Source: PSRF01 sp051000815
GTDB taxonomy: Bacteria; Acidobacteriota; Blastocatellia; Pyrinomonadales; Pyrinomonadaceae
Direction of reading: 5' to 3'
DNA length: 64,000 nucleotides
Assembly (NCBI GenBank): GCA_051000815.1
Contig: JBPCNX010000029.1
Span: 1-64,000, forward strand
Of the stretch, positions 8,477 to 17,254 are shown piece by piece; position 1 is the stretch's first letter; every line of letters starts with the position of its first letter. The notes below the pieces were generated by a model, which did no database searches, was not told the origin of the DNA, and saw nothing but the letters and a program-made list of their open reading frames with translations. The position numbers were made by a program, and so were the translations under genes.

Positions 8477-8992
8477 TCAGAAGCTCTTAGTCCGCCCGTA
8501 AGCGTTTTGAGTAGTCAGTTCAATGACCTGTGTTGAGCCCGACACGTTGATCGGAAGGCGCCATTCAAGGTCTTCTTCTCCGGAGAGCACGGCGTGAACC
8601 CACCAGGAGCCGGAACTGATGACAAGGGTCGCTTGGCCTTTTTGGTCAAGCCGCGCAGTGACTGGTGTGCGTCCATTCATGCGTTCATTCAGGAAATCAT
8701 CAAAGCGCTTTCCAGCCCGTCGTTCGGTAAAAAACTCATGACGCACCGCGACGATGTCTACCGGATAGAGTTCGATTGGGATGTCGAGCAGCACGCCGCC
8801 CATATCTGGTGCCGTGCGCAGTACCACCTGCAAATTCGTTTGTCCGTTCATTTCCAGCGGGTTTGGGTGTTCGTTTGGCGGAAGGTGGCTGTATACCAGC
8901 CATCCCGCGCTGAAGAGTGTCCCGACCAGCACCGCCCGCAGGATCAAGGTAACCACCCGGTAAGAAAAACTCTGTGTTTCCAAAGTCGACAT
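8477..8992 (-). CDS. Membrane-anchored protein of unknown function
   Basis: I do not recognise a family. The 171-residue product has one membrane segment near residues 14-35 (VVTLILRAVLVGTLFSAGWL), followed by an extracytoplasmic domain with beta-rich character, including VVLRTAPDMGG and the late WWVHAVLSGEEDLEW. Its ATG shares one base with the stop of the upstream cytochrome gene (TAATG arrangement), indicating translational coupling. The pairing with a c-type cytochrome suggests a role near an envelope redox protein, and a FixH-like accessory role is possible, but no conserved motif proves it. Confidence 0.75.
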   Translation of the reverse strand: MSTLETQSFSYRVVTLILRAVLVGTLFSAGWLVYSHLPPNEHPNPLEMNGQTNLQVVLRTAPDMGGVLLDIPIELYPVDIVAVRHEFFTERRAGKRFDDFLNERMNGRTPVTARLDQKGQATLVISSGSWWVHAVLSGEEDLEWRLPINVSGSTQVIELTTQNAYGRTKSF

Positions 8993-9360
8993 TAACGTTT
9001 CAAACTTCTTACGTAGGAAACCAATGAATCGATCTCGGTTTCCGACAATTTTTTGCTGAAGGCAGGCATTTTACTACCTCTGCCGTTTGCTATCGAGTTG
9101 AAGATTCGCTCGTCAGAAACCGCGCTCTGCCAGTCGGGATCGGCGAGGTTTCGGGCGTGATTAAATTTTGCCTTGAACGTCTTTGCTCGTCCGTCCTTGC
9201 CATGACACGACGAGCAATACTTCGCATAGAGTGAAGCAGCGCTGCGCGCCTGGGCTTCGCTGCCCGAAGCTCCACGCGTAACACTCACGCCAAAAGTCAG
9301 CACCACCAGAGCTGTCGCCAAAACGAGTGCGCCGGCAATTACTGTTGATTCTCTTTCCAC
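8992..9360 (-). CDS. Monohaem cytochrome c
   Basis: This is a small class I cytochrome c (122 residues), an electron carrier outside the cytoplasmic membrane. An N-terminal hydrophobic segment at about 8-30 (IAGALVLATALVVLTFGVSV) is a signal or anchor. The haem attachment motif is CSSCH near residue 49, and the axial methionine is in KMPAFSKKL, followed by the C-terminal helix TEIDSLVSYVRSL. It starts at ATG 9360. The stop overlaps the start of the membrane protein downstream by one base. It is divergent from purF across 186 bases, in which only a direct 9-nt repeat (GACAGGATT twice, near 9391-9408) stands out. Confidence 0.93.
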   Translation of the reverse strand: MERESTVIAGALVLATALVVLTFGVSVTRGASGSEAQARSAASLYAKYCSSCHGKDGRAKTFKAKFNHARNLADPDWQSAVSDERIFNSIANGRGSKMPAFSKKLSETEIDSLVSYVRSLKR

Positions 9361-9546
9361 TTTAAGCTTTCTCTTTCACTAAGATGCTAGACAGGATTGA
9401 CAGGATTTACAAGACACGATGCAGCAGAGGCGTGTTGCGTGCGCGTAAACCAAACAGTTTGGGTACAACCGCAAACATTCTCGGCGGTTGAAAGCTTTCG
9501 GAATGCGAAGTAAGCTCAGAACGCAAATGCACACCTGAATGATGGG

Positions 9547-10983
9547 ATGGAAGAGTTGAGCGAAATACTGCAGGACAAGTTTCGCGACGAATGTGGCGTC
9601 TTCGGAATTTACGGCCATCCGGATGCGGCGCGTCTCACTTACCTCGGTCTTTACGCGTTGCAACATCGCGGCCAGGAATCCTGTGGCATCGTCGTCTCTG
9701 ACGGATCCGAACTGCGCCAGGAACGCGCGATGGGTCACGTTGCGGAGAAGTTTGATCAATCGCGACTCGATCGTTTACCCGGCGCGAGTGCGATCGGTCA
9801 CGTGCGTTATTCGACCGCGGGTGAAGTCTCGATTCGCGAAGCGCAGCCATTCCTGGTTACGTGCCAGCATGGGCAGATTGCCGTTTGCCATAATGGAAAT
9901 CTTCCTTTCGCGCGAGAGGAAAGACGAAAGCTGGAAAAGGAAGGCGCAATCTTCTCCGCAACCTCTGATACGGAAGTGATCTTGCACGGTGTCGCCCGTT
10001 CACGCGCTGCGAGCGTGCGCGACGCAATTCCGGAAGTACTGCGCGAAACCGAAGGCGCGTTTTCAATGTTATTTCTAACGCCCAGGGAATTGATTGCCAT
10101 CCGCGATCCGCGCGGCTTTCGTCCGCTCGCGCTCGGACGTCTGGGAGACGCATGGGTGGTCGCGTCAGAGACCTGCGCCTTTGATCTCATTGACGCGCGC
10201 TATGTCCGCGATGTGGAACCCGGTGAGATGATCGTGATCGACGAACAAGGCCTGCGCTCTTCCCATCCTCTGCCGCCGCAGCAGCACTCGATGTGTCTCT
10301 TCGAGCACGTCTATTTTGCGCGCCCCGATTCTCTAATTTACGGTCAATCAGTCAACGATTCGCGCCATCGGATGGGGCAACGTCTCGCTATTGAACAACC
10401 CGCTGATGCCGACATCGTGGTCCCGGTGCCCGACTCGGGCACGGTAGCAGCGATTGGTTATTCGGCACAAAGCGAAATCAGTTTTCGATTTGGCCTGGTG
10501 CGAAATCACTATGTGGGACGGACCTTCATCGAACCGAGACAATCGATTCGCTCTTTTGGCGTGCGCATCAAACTAAATCCCGTGCGCGAATTGATGGAAG
10601 GTAAGCGCGTTGTCCTCATCGACGATTCAATCGTGCGCGGCACTACCTCGAAGAAGATCGTACGGATGGTGCGCGAGGCCGGCGCGAAGGAGATTCATCT
10701 GCGAATCAGTTGCCCGCCGACGATTAGCCCGTGTTATTACGGGATCGACACGCCTAACAAGGCCGATCTGATCGCTGCCCAGATGTCTGTTGCAGAGATT
10801 TGCAAGTTCATCGAAGCCGATTCGTTGGGCTACTTGTCGTTGGAAGGAATGATTGCGGCGACCGGCATCAATGCCTCCTCCTCCTGTGTTGCTTGTTGGA
10901 ACGAGAACTATCCCACGCGAATTACACCAAAGGCCGAAACGATGTGGGAACGCGAGCATGAGGCGGCGATCACCGAAGGATGA
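9547..10983 (+). CDS. purF: Amidophosphoribosyltransferase
   Basis: This enzyme is the first committed step of purine synthesis, making 5-phosphoribosylamine from PRPP and glutamine. The N-terminal Ntn glutaminase domain begins at C16 (DECGVFG) after a 15-residue propeptide that must be removed. The PRPP-binding motif VVLIDDSIVRGTT lies at about 355-367. Cysteines at 250, 389/396, 447 and 450 (the last two as CVAC) fit the 4Fe-4S cluster type of Bacillus rather than the cluster-free E. coli type. The length of 478 is normal. It starts at ATG 9547. It is the first of several purine genes on this strand, although unrelated genes lie between them. Confidence 0.97.
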   Translation: MEELSEILQDKFRDECGVFGIYGHPDAARLTYLGLYALQHRGQESCGIVVSDGSELRQERAMGHVAEKFDQSRLDRLPGASAIGHVRYSTAGEVSIREAQPFLVTCQHGQIAVCHNGNLPFAREERRKLEKEGAIFSATSDTEVILHGVARSRAASVRDAIPEVLRETEGAFSMLFLTPRELIAIRDPRGFRPLALGRLGDAWVVASETCAFDLIDARYVRDVEPGEMIVIDEQGLRSSHPLPPQQHSMCLFEHVYFARPDSLIYGQSVNDSRHRMGQRLAIEQPADADIVVPVPDSGTVAAIGYSAQSEISFRFGLVRNHYVGRTFIEPRQSIRSFGVRIKLNPVRELMEGKRVVLIDDSIVRGTTSKKIVRMVREAGAKEIHLRISCPPTISPCYYGIDTPNKADLIAAQMSVAEICKFIEADSLGYLSLEGMIAATGINASSSCVACWNENYPTRITPKAETMWEREHEAAITEG

Positions 10984-11058
10984 GCTCACGAACGAAAGCG
11001 TAACGAATCTCTTACGACCCAATTCCACACGAGGCACTCCTCAGCAAGGCATTATTAA

Positions 11059-12207
11059 GTGGCGCGATCGACTATAAAGGGATGCGGATGCGCTATTGCG
11101 GTGCTGATGGTAATTTTCGGCGTCGTCGGTTATGCGGGTTGGAAGTATGTTCTGCCCTGGTGGAAGAAGAAACCGCCTCCGGCGTCCGGTGGCGAGTTAA
11201 AGGTCCACATTCTTGACGTTGGCCCGGTTAACGGCGACGCGATTTTAGTTATCTCGCCAACAGGTAAGACGGTACTGATAGATGCGGGTGACGTTGGCAA
11301 GGGCAAGATAGTCCTTGAAGCGCTGAAACGTTACAACGTCCAGCAGCTCGATTATTTCATCGCGACGCATCCTCATCCGGATCACATAGGCGCAGCGGAC
11401 GAAGTCTTTAAAGGAACAAAGATTCTGAATGTGATCGACAATGGTCTGAATCCGACAGTGCCTGAAAGTCTCGCGGCAAAACCACCCGCCGTTCCAGCCG
11501 GAAAGCAACAGCCAAAACGGAAACCGGACAAACGGCCCACGGTTACGAAGTTCTTTGACGAATACAAAGACGCGCTGACTCAGACGGGCGCGCAGTACGA
11601 AAAGGCTGAGCCAGGGAAAGTGTACGACCTCGGTGGCGGGGCCCGGCTGACGATTCTCGGTCCGACACCGCCCTACTTCACCAGGGAGCAGATGAAAACA
11701 GGAGGCAACGAGCCCAACGCGAACTCGATCGTTGCCCGGCTCGACTACGGCGGCTTTTCAATCCTCCTTCCCGCCGATGCCGAGGAGCAAACGGAGCACC
11801 GCCTGATGACGAAGGATCTGAATCTGCGCGCTGAGGTTATCAAGGTTTCTCACCACGGGTCGAAGTACGCTACCGCCGCAGATTTTCTTGAACGTGTAAA
11901 ACCGAAGATTGCAGTCATTTCCTGTGGGGCGTGGAATCGCTACGGACATCCGGCACAAGTAGTATTGGATCGTTTGAAGGCTGCCGGCGTAAAGGTTTAT
12001 CGAACGGATTTGCAGGGAGAGATTACGCTCACAACAAGGGGTCGAGAAAACGATTACCAGATCAAGGCGGCCAAAGAGGCTGAGAGTGATCTCTGGATCG
12101 GACGCGTAGCGCAAAAGGATGACTCTTCGCGCGTTGGTTTTATTGCCTACGGCGACTTCGGACCGCCGCCGAAAGAGCGTAAGCCGTCGAGCAGGATTCG
12201 CAAATAA
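11059..12207 (+). CDS. ComEC/Rec2-like metallo-beta-lactamase-fold hydrolase with membrane anchor
   Basis: The 382-residue product has an N-terminal membrane segment (about 10-30) and a metallo-beta-lactamase fold of the ComEC C-terminal type: VHILDVGPVNGDAILV, the metal ligands H104-x-H106-x-D108-H109 in THPHPDHIG, and the later SHHGSKYA motif. The ComEC channel domains are absent, so this is a stand-alone secreted or membrane-tethered hydrolase; nuclease or phosphodiesterase activity is plausible but unproven. A Lys/Pro-rich insertion (QQPKRKPDKRP) lies near 150. It starts at GTG 11059. It sits between purF and purM on the same strand, with a heptad array filling the gap to purM. Confidence 0.88.
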   Translation: MARSTIKGCGCAIAVLMVIFGVVGYAGWKYVLPWWKKKPPPASGGELKVHILDVGPVNGDAILVISPTGKTVLIDAGDVGKGKIVLEALKRYNVQQLDYFIATHPHPDHIGAADEVFKGTKILNVIDNGLNPTVPESLAAKPPAVPAGKQQPKRKPDKRPTVTKFFDEYKDALTQTGAQYEKAEPGKVYDLGGGARLTILGPTPPYFTREQMKTGGNEPNANSIVARLDYGGFSILLPADAEEQTEHRLMTKDLNLRAEVIKVSHHGSKYATAADFLERVKPKIAVISCGAWNRYGHPAQVVLDRLKAAGVKVYRTDLQGEITLTTRGRENDYQIKAAKEAESDLWIGRVAQKDDSSRVGFIAYGDFGPPPKERKPSSRIRK

Positions 12208-12220
12208 GTCGGAATCTGTA

Positions 12221-12311
12221 GTCTCAAGTCTCAAGTCCCAGGTTCGCGACCGTACCTTGAACTGTAAAACCTAAAACTGAGACTTGAGACTCGAGGCTTG
12301 AGACTTGCCGA
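12221..12311. repeat. Heptad array, 13 units in register, ending at the purM start
   Basis: Ninety-one bases divide exactly into 13 heptads: GTCTCAA twice, GTCCCAG, GTTCGCG, then a middle part, then CTGAGAC, TTGAGAC, TCGAGGC, TTGAGAC and TTGCCGA. The first and last groups are inverse of each other, so the transcript could fold into a hairpin. The final heptad touches the ATG of purM at 12312. Confidence 0.92.
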
Positions 12312-13346
12312 ATGACCAAACCCATCACTTACAGCGATGCCGGGGTTGACATCGATTCTGCAAATCGCGCCACGGCTCGTATCAAGGAACTCGCGCGACA
12401 GACCTTTAACGAGCGAACGCTTTCGGAGATCGGCAGCTTTGGCGGAATGTTTGACGGCGCTTTCCCAGAGTTGCGCCAACCGGTTCTGGTAGCCTCCGCC
12501 GACGGCGTTGGCACCAAGTTGAAGATCGCCTTTCTCACTGGAGTTCACCACACAATCGGTCGCGATCTAGTGAACCATTGCGTCAACGATATTTTGGTCC
12601 AGGGGGCGCGGCCATTGTTCTTCCTGGACTACATTGCGACGGGCAAACTCTCCCCCGACGTGGTTTCCAGCATCGTTTCCGGAATTACCAACGGCTGCCG
12701 CGAAAATGGATGTGTGTTGTTGGGCGGCGAAACCGCTGAAATGCCCGGGTTCTACACTGATGGCGAATATGATGTTGCGGGCTTTATTGTGGGCGTAGTT
12801 GATCGCGAGAAGATCATTGACGGGAAGGAGATTTCACCCGGTGATATTGTGCTGGCCCTGCCGTCCGTGGGACTTCACACCAACGGTTACTCACTCGCGC
12901 GCAAACTGCTGCTCGATGTTGGCGGGTTCACGGTTGATGCCAGGTTGGATACAGTGGGACAAACAGTGGGCGAGGTATTGTTGCAACCTCATCTGAGCTA
13001 TCTTCCGGCGCTGGAAGGTCTGCTCGACTCCGGCTGGATCAAGGGTCTTGCTCACATCACCGGCGGCGGCCTCACTGAAAATATTCCTCGCATTCTGCCG
13101 GAAGGCACAGCGGTCGCGATTAAGGAGGGCAGCTGGCCGGTGCTTTCTATCTTCACCTTGATGCAACAGCTGGGGAACGTGTCCGAGGCAGAGATGTATC
13201 GAACCTTTAACATGGGCGTAGGAATGGTTATAATCTGCGCCCGTCAGAATGCTGAATCCATTCAGTCTCACTTCAGAGCTCGTGGCGAGCCATGTTTTTC
13301 TATCGGTACAGTCATTCCTGGCCACCAGCAAGTAGAGTTTGCGTAA
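12312..13346 (+). CDS. purM: Phosphoribosylformylglycinamidine cyclo-ligase
   Basis: This ATP-dependent AIR synthetase closes the imidazole ring of purines. The sequence has the expected order: ITYSDAGVDID at the N-terminus, the ATP-related VASADGVGTKLKIA near 60, DLVNHCVNDILVQGARPLFFLDY, GGETAEMPGFY, and the C-terminal HITGGGLTENIPR with FNMGVGM. The length of 344 residues is normal. It starts at ATG 12312, directly after a heptad array, with no clear Shine-Dalgarno sequence. It is on the same strand as purF and purN. Confidence 0.97.
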   Translation: MTKPITYSDAGVDIDSANRATARIKELARQTFNERTLSEIGSFGGMFDGAFPELRQPVLVASADGVGTKLKIAFLTGVHHTIGRDLVNHCVNDILVQGARPLFFLDYIATGKLSPDVVSSIVSGITNGCRENGCVLLGGETAEMPGFYTDGEYDVAGFIVGVVDREKIIDGKEISPGDIVLALPSVGLHTNGYSLARKLLLDVGGFTVDARLDTVGQTVGEVLLQPHLSYLPALEGLLDSGWIKGLAHITGGGLTENIPRILPEGTAVAIKEGSWPVLSIFTLMQQLGNVSEAEMYRTFNMGVGMVIICARQNAESIQSHFRARGEPCFSIGTVIPGHQQVEFA

Positions 13347-13451
13347 GCTGACTAGCTGATTTTCCTGGGTCTTGTTTCGAACGCCAACCGTTCGAACCTC
13401 GCGCGATCCGCCATTTCACAACCTCGTTAGCCTTCTAAAAGGGGAACCCTC

Positions 13452-16400
13452 ATGCCAAATCCATCAGGCAACGAACCGCAACTACCACCTGTCGCCTGGC
13501 TCCTGGGACGCCAGTTGATCGCCAGTCTTAAATGGATCCTCCTGTACACCGCTTTCGGCACCAAGCTTGACGCCCGCGATTGGATGGAAGCGAAAGTATA
13601 CCCTTCAGACGATGACACGGAGGCCACTGAAAAATGGAAAACGATGCATAGGCGAATCGCCGGCGAATCCGACTTCTGGACGAAGGGAGAGTTTTGGTTC
13701 GACTATCTCTCCGACACAGGAGATGGAACCAAAGCCACCTACAGCATCGCCTATCTTTGCTTAAGTAACCTCTGGACTAAGACCTATTTCGAGGAGACGC
13801 CTGCACCCGAGGATGCTTACTTGAAACTCGATCAGTTTGCGGATGCTCAGCATCCGGCGTTGCTCCCGCGAGGCGAGTTTCTACTCATTGGAGGGGACAC
13901 CAGTTACCACCTGTCTGACTACGCAACGCTGCACCTGCGTTTTCAGAATCCATTCAATTGGGCGTACGACGATCTTACTGCGGACCTCGAGGGCGTAAAC
14001 AAGAGAATCGACGATGAGGACTCTCGGACGAAAGGAACCAATCGCCGCCCGCTCTTTGCGATCCCAGGCAATCACGATTACTACGACATGTTGGATGGCT
14101 TTCGCAGACAGTTTCGAACTCCAGTTTCTACGCGACCCGAAAACAAGGTGTACAGCAAGAATGATCTTTCCGGTCCACAGCTAATGCTGAACGGATTTAA
14201 GAGAGAACAAGACACCAGTTACATAGCGTTGAGGCTCCCGTTCGACTGGATGATTTGGGGTCTCGATACCGAAGTCGGCAAGATCGACGAGCGCCAGCGC
14301 GACTTTTTTAGAGACACCAATGGCAAAACGACACCTGACAAACTGATCGTTGCGACGAGCGCGCCCACCACAGTGTTTGGAAAACTCGCCGACCGGGATG
14401 ATGAGAAATGCAGCAAGGCGTTTTATCAACTGAAGCTGGCCCGGCCCTTTGTGAAGGAAACGGAGGATGGTGAGCCGGTCTTGTCGCCAAATCAAATTCG
14501 TCTCGATATCGCGGGGGACGTACACCAGTACGCGCGCTACTGGGGGCCGGCTGACACGAGCACCAACACACGGGCGACAGCCAGGACTTCGGCGCCTAGT
14601 TCTTCGAATTATGCTTCAGTAGTCTCCGGCTTGGGTGGAGCTTTTCACCACCCTTCGACCACTTACGTTGACGAGATCAAAGAGCAGGCTCTTTACCCCA
14701 ACGAGGTGGTTTCGCGGAATGCGGTGGCGGAGGAAATATTCAACCCATGGAAAGTATTCAGGGGTGGCGGCGTCGGCGTAATTGGCGGAGTGATCGCGTT
14801 GATACTGGCCTTTGCTGCGATTGCGAACGATAGCAGTCGACCGGCGATTCACAACTTCCTGCCCTTCACCGCGCTGGGCATCACCGAGCCGGAACGTTAC
14901 AAGTCAACTGTAGTAGTCAGTGAGGCACAGGAAGACCAAGCTACCACCGCGCCGTCAACGCAGAGAGCCGGCAGCGCGCCTCGGGCGGTGAGTGCGACCG
15001 GCGCCCAGGTACAACCAGCTCCAAGTCCTGGGACAGAAGTTGTAGAAGTCGTTTCGGACAAGCAGCCCAAGAGTGTTGAGCCTTTTTTTCTATGGCGCGG
15101 ACTCGTAAAAAGCCCATGGGCGCCGGTAATCAAGAATTCAGAGATGAGGAGCGCCCCGGGGAAAAACAAATGTGAACCTAACCAGTTGCTCTACCTGTGG
15201 GGCGATTGTTCGGTAGAGTGGCCGGTCGACTACACGATTGGGATGGTGATGCTCACAGCCACGGTGCTTGTGATCGGCTTTACGTTCTATCGGACTGAAG
15301 CGGCCTACAAGTTGGCTAAGAAGCAGGATGAGGACAAGACCGGCGCGCGCGAGCCGCAAGAGAAGGACGAGGAAGCTACGAAAAAGAATGCCGCCAAGGT
15401 AGCTAACATGCTCTGGTGGGCCCTTTGGCCAACCCTCGGGATCAACGTGCTTCTCGGGATAATCGGCGTTCTTTCGGTCGTCCCTTACCGACCCTTCATT
15501 ACGCCTTTTGGCAACAGCCTTTGGGTCTTCCTCACTCTGGTTTGGGCTGTCGCCTCGATCATTCTTAGTCTGCGCTATACCGATTGGTTGTTTATCCAAG
15601 CTTCAAAGACGACGATCTCATGGCAGGACTGGCTGATCACGTGGGCACTGGCCCTGGCCGTACTTGCCAGCCTCGCGGTAGGCCTTTGGCTCTTTGGCAA
15701 GAACAACCTTCCAGCCTATCTGGTTGCCGACATCATCTTCGTAACCATCTTGGTAGCGACGCTGGTCGGTTTGATCTACGTCGCTATTTCAATGGGCGGT
15801 CAGCATCAGAAGGGCTGGGGCAATGTAGGAATGTTTTTTATCGGTTTATGGCATTGGGTATTGCAAATCGGAGTCGCCCTGTTCCTGCTCAAGAAGGGCA
15901 CCTGGCTGACTTTGGCACTCGCCGTTGTCGCCTTCTTCGTGTTCACGTGGATTGGAAAGCGGTTCATGAAGAACAACTACAAGAGGCGTCTCATGGCGGT
16001 TTGGTTGGCATTCGGCGCCACTATGCTGATATTGCCGCCCCTCGTCTACAAGTGGCTCGCGAGCTGGAGCGACAGTTATGCAGATTTGCGGGCCGCCTTC
16101 TTCTGGCCGCATCCATATAACCCGCAGAATTCGTTTGCGTCGTATGAATGGTGGGGAAACTTCGGCGGTTTCTGGCAACTTATCCCGCTTGCGATTGCCT
16201 GCTTCTTCGGACTTGTGCTGGCCTGCATTTGGGTTGGTTGGTACTTCGCAGTCTGCCTCAGATTCAACGGACATAACAACGAAAGCGGTGGCGCTGCGAG
16301 GATTGAGCGCTACAAGCAGTTCATACGCTTCCGGCTAAGGCCGGACGAACTCACTGGATATGTGATCGCGGTTGACAACCCGAAGTCCAAAGGCAGTGAG

Positions 16401-16487
16401 ATGCAAGGCGATGTGAGGATTGTTGACGTCTTCCACTTGAAGAGACCACCAAAGGTACCGCCTCAGACACACGCTGGTGCGGACTGA
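13452..16487 (+). CDS. Calcineurin-like metallophosphoesterase fused to a multi-pass membrane region
   Basis: This is a 1011-residue fusion. Residues about 80-360 hold phosphoesterase motifs: a D-motif region near 84-91 (DYLSDTGD), GGD at 147-149, GNHD at 206-209, and D356-x-H358 in DVHQYARYW. After about residue 435 there are roughly ten membrane segments, beginning with GVIGGVIALILAFAAIA and ending near 950 with IACFFGLVLACIWVGWYFAV. Two stretches rich in Ala, Pro, Thr and charged residues (about 495-540 and 615-650) join the parts. The family hydrolyses phosphomono- or diesters with a dimetal centre; the substrate is unknown. The start at ATG 13452 follows an AAAGGGGAA-type ribosome binding site. 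Its place between purM and purN is unusual. Confidence 0.85.
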   Translation: MPNPSGNEPQLPPVAWLLGRQLIASLKWILLYTAFGTKLDARDWMEAKVYPSDDDTEATEKWKTMHRRIAGESDFWTKGEFWFDYLSDTGDGTKATYSIAYLCLSNLWTKTYFEETPAPEDAYLKLDQFADAQHPALLPRGEFLLIGGDTSYHLSDYATLHLRFQNPFNWAYDDLTADLEGVNKRIDDEDSRTKGTNRRPLFAIPGNHDYYDMLDGFRRQFRTPVSTRPENKVYSKNDLSGPQLMLNGFKREQDTSYIALRLPFDWMIWGLDTEVGKIDERQRDFFRDTNGKTTPDKLIVATSAPTTVFGKLADRDDEKCSKAFYQLKLARPFVKETEDGEPVLSPNQIRLDIAGDVHQYARYWGPADTSTNTRATARTSAPSSSNYASVVSGLGGAFHHPSTTYVDEIKEQALYPNEVVSRNAVAEEIFNPWKVFRGGGVGVIGGVIALILAFAAIANDSSRPAIHNFLPFTALGITEPERYKSTVVVSEAQEDQATTAPSTQRAGSAPRAVSATGAQVQPAPSPGTEVVEVVSDKQPKSVEPFFLWRGLVKSPWAPVIKNSEMRSAPGKNKCEPNQLLYLWGDCSVEWPVDYTIGMVMLTATVLVIGFTFYRTEAAYKLAKKQDEDKTGAREPQEKDEEATKKNAAKVANMLWWALWPTLGINVLLGIIGVLSVVPYRPFITPFGNSLWVFLTLVWAVASIILSLRYTDWLFIQASKTTISWQDWLITWALALAVLASLAVGLWLFGKNNLPAYLVADIIFVTILVATLVGLIYVAISMGGQHQKGWGNVGMFFIGLWHWVLQIGVALFLLKKGTWLTLALAVVAFFVFTWIGKRFMKNNYKRRLMAVWLAFGATMLILPPLVYKWLASWSDSYADLRAAFFWPHPYNPQNSFASYEWWGNFGGFWQLIPLAIACFFGLVLACIWVGWYFAVCLRFNGHNNESGGAARIERYKQFIRFRLRPDELTGYVIAVDNPKSKGSEMQGDVRIVDVFHLKRPPKVPPQTHAGAD

Positions 16488-16564
16488 ACTCGACGGGTGC
16501 GGGTAGCGACTTTATACTGCCATTCATTTGATCGTTTTGTTTTCTGATGCTGGCAGGATAAGCG

Positions 16565-17161
16565 TTGACCCATTCCAAAAAGATCTGTCGCCTCGGGATT
16601 CTGATCTCCGGCCGCGGCTCAAATATGGTGGCCCTTGTAGACGCGGTTGGCGAGGGACGTGTTCCCGGAGTTGAAGTTGGGCTCGTGATCAGCGATCAGC
16701 CTGAAGCTGCAGGACTCGAACGAGCGAAAGAGCACGGCTTACAAACTTTGATTATCGAGCGGCGTGGCCGCAGTCGCGAAGAGCATGATCGTGAAATAGC
16801 TTCGGCGTTGCGAGAACACGAAATCGATCTCGTCTGCCTTGCCGGATACATGCGGTTGCTCTCAGCGGAGTTCGTCAAAGCCTTCCGCGGGCGCATTTTG
16901 AACATTCATCCCAGCCTGCTTCCTGCCTTTCCCGGGCTTCATGCCCACAGACAAGCGCTGGACGCCGGCGTAAACATGAGTGGCTGCACAGTTCATTTTG
17001 TAGATGAGACGCTCGATGGCGGGCCGGTCATTGCCCAGAGACAAGTGCCGGTGATGGCAGGGGACACTGAAGAGAGTCTGGCTGCCCGCATCCTCGAGCA
17101 GGAGCATAAGCTGTACGCTGAGGCCATAGCGCTCCTCGTCAGCGGGCACGCGAGAAGTTAG
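16565..17161 (+). CDS. purN: Phosphoribosylglycinamide formyltransferase
   Basis: This enzyme transfers the formyl group of 10-formyltetrahydrofolate to GAR in purine synthesis. Visible motifs are LGILISGRGSNM at the N-terminus (phosphate binding), the catalytic NIHPSLLPAFPG with its Asn and His, and the metal and active-site Asp in HFVDETLDGGPVI. The length of 198 residues is typical. It starts at TTG 16565, which gives the normal N-terminus. It is separated from purM by the phosphoesterase fusion, on the same strand, with a 77-base gap upstream. Confidence 0.96.
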   Translation: MTHSKKICRLGILISGRGSNMVALVDAVGEGRVPGVEVGLVISDQPEAAGLERAKEHGLQTLIIERRGRSREEHDREIASALREHEIDLVCLAGYMRLLSAEFVKAFRGRILNIHPSLLPAFPGLHAHRQALDAGVNMSGCTVHFVDETLDGGPVIAQRQVPVMAGDTEESLAARILEQEHKLYAEAIALLVSGHARS

Positions 17162-17254
17162 CCCTCAGCCCCATTCCATCCCCGTCCGAGTTGATCCGAA
17201 GCAATGACTAAACAATGGAGGGTCCCGGGCTACAACTTATCCGAGATCTCTGGT

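Noticed and set aside
9379..9759. 126-residue minus-strand frame over the purF start
   Set aside because: It overlaps the conserved purF N-terminus on the other strand and shows no recognisable features.
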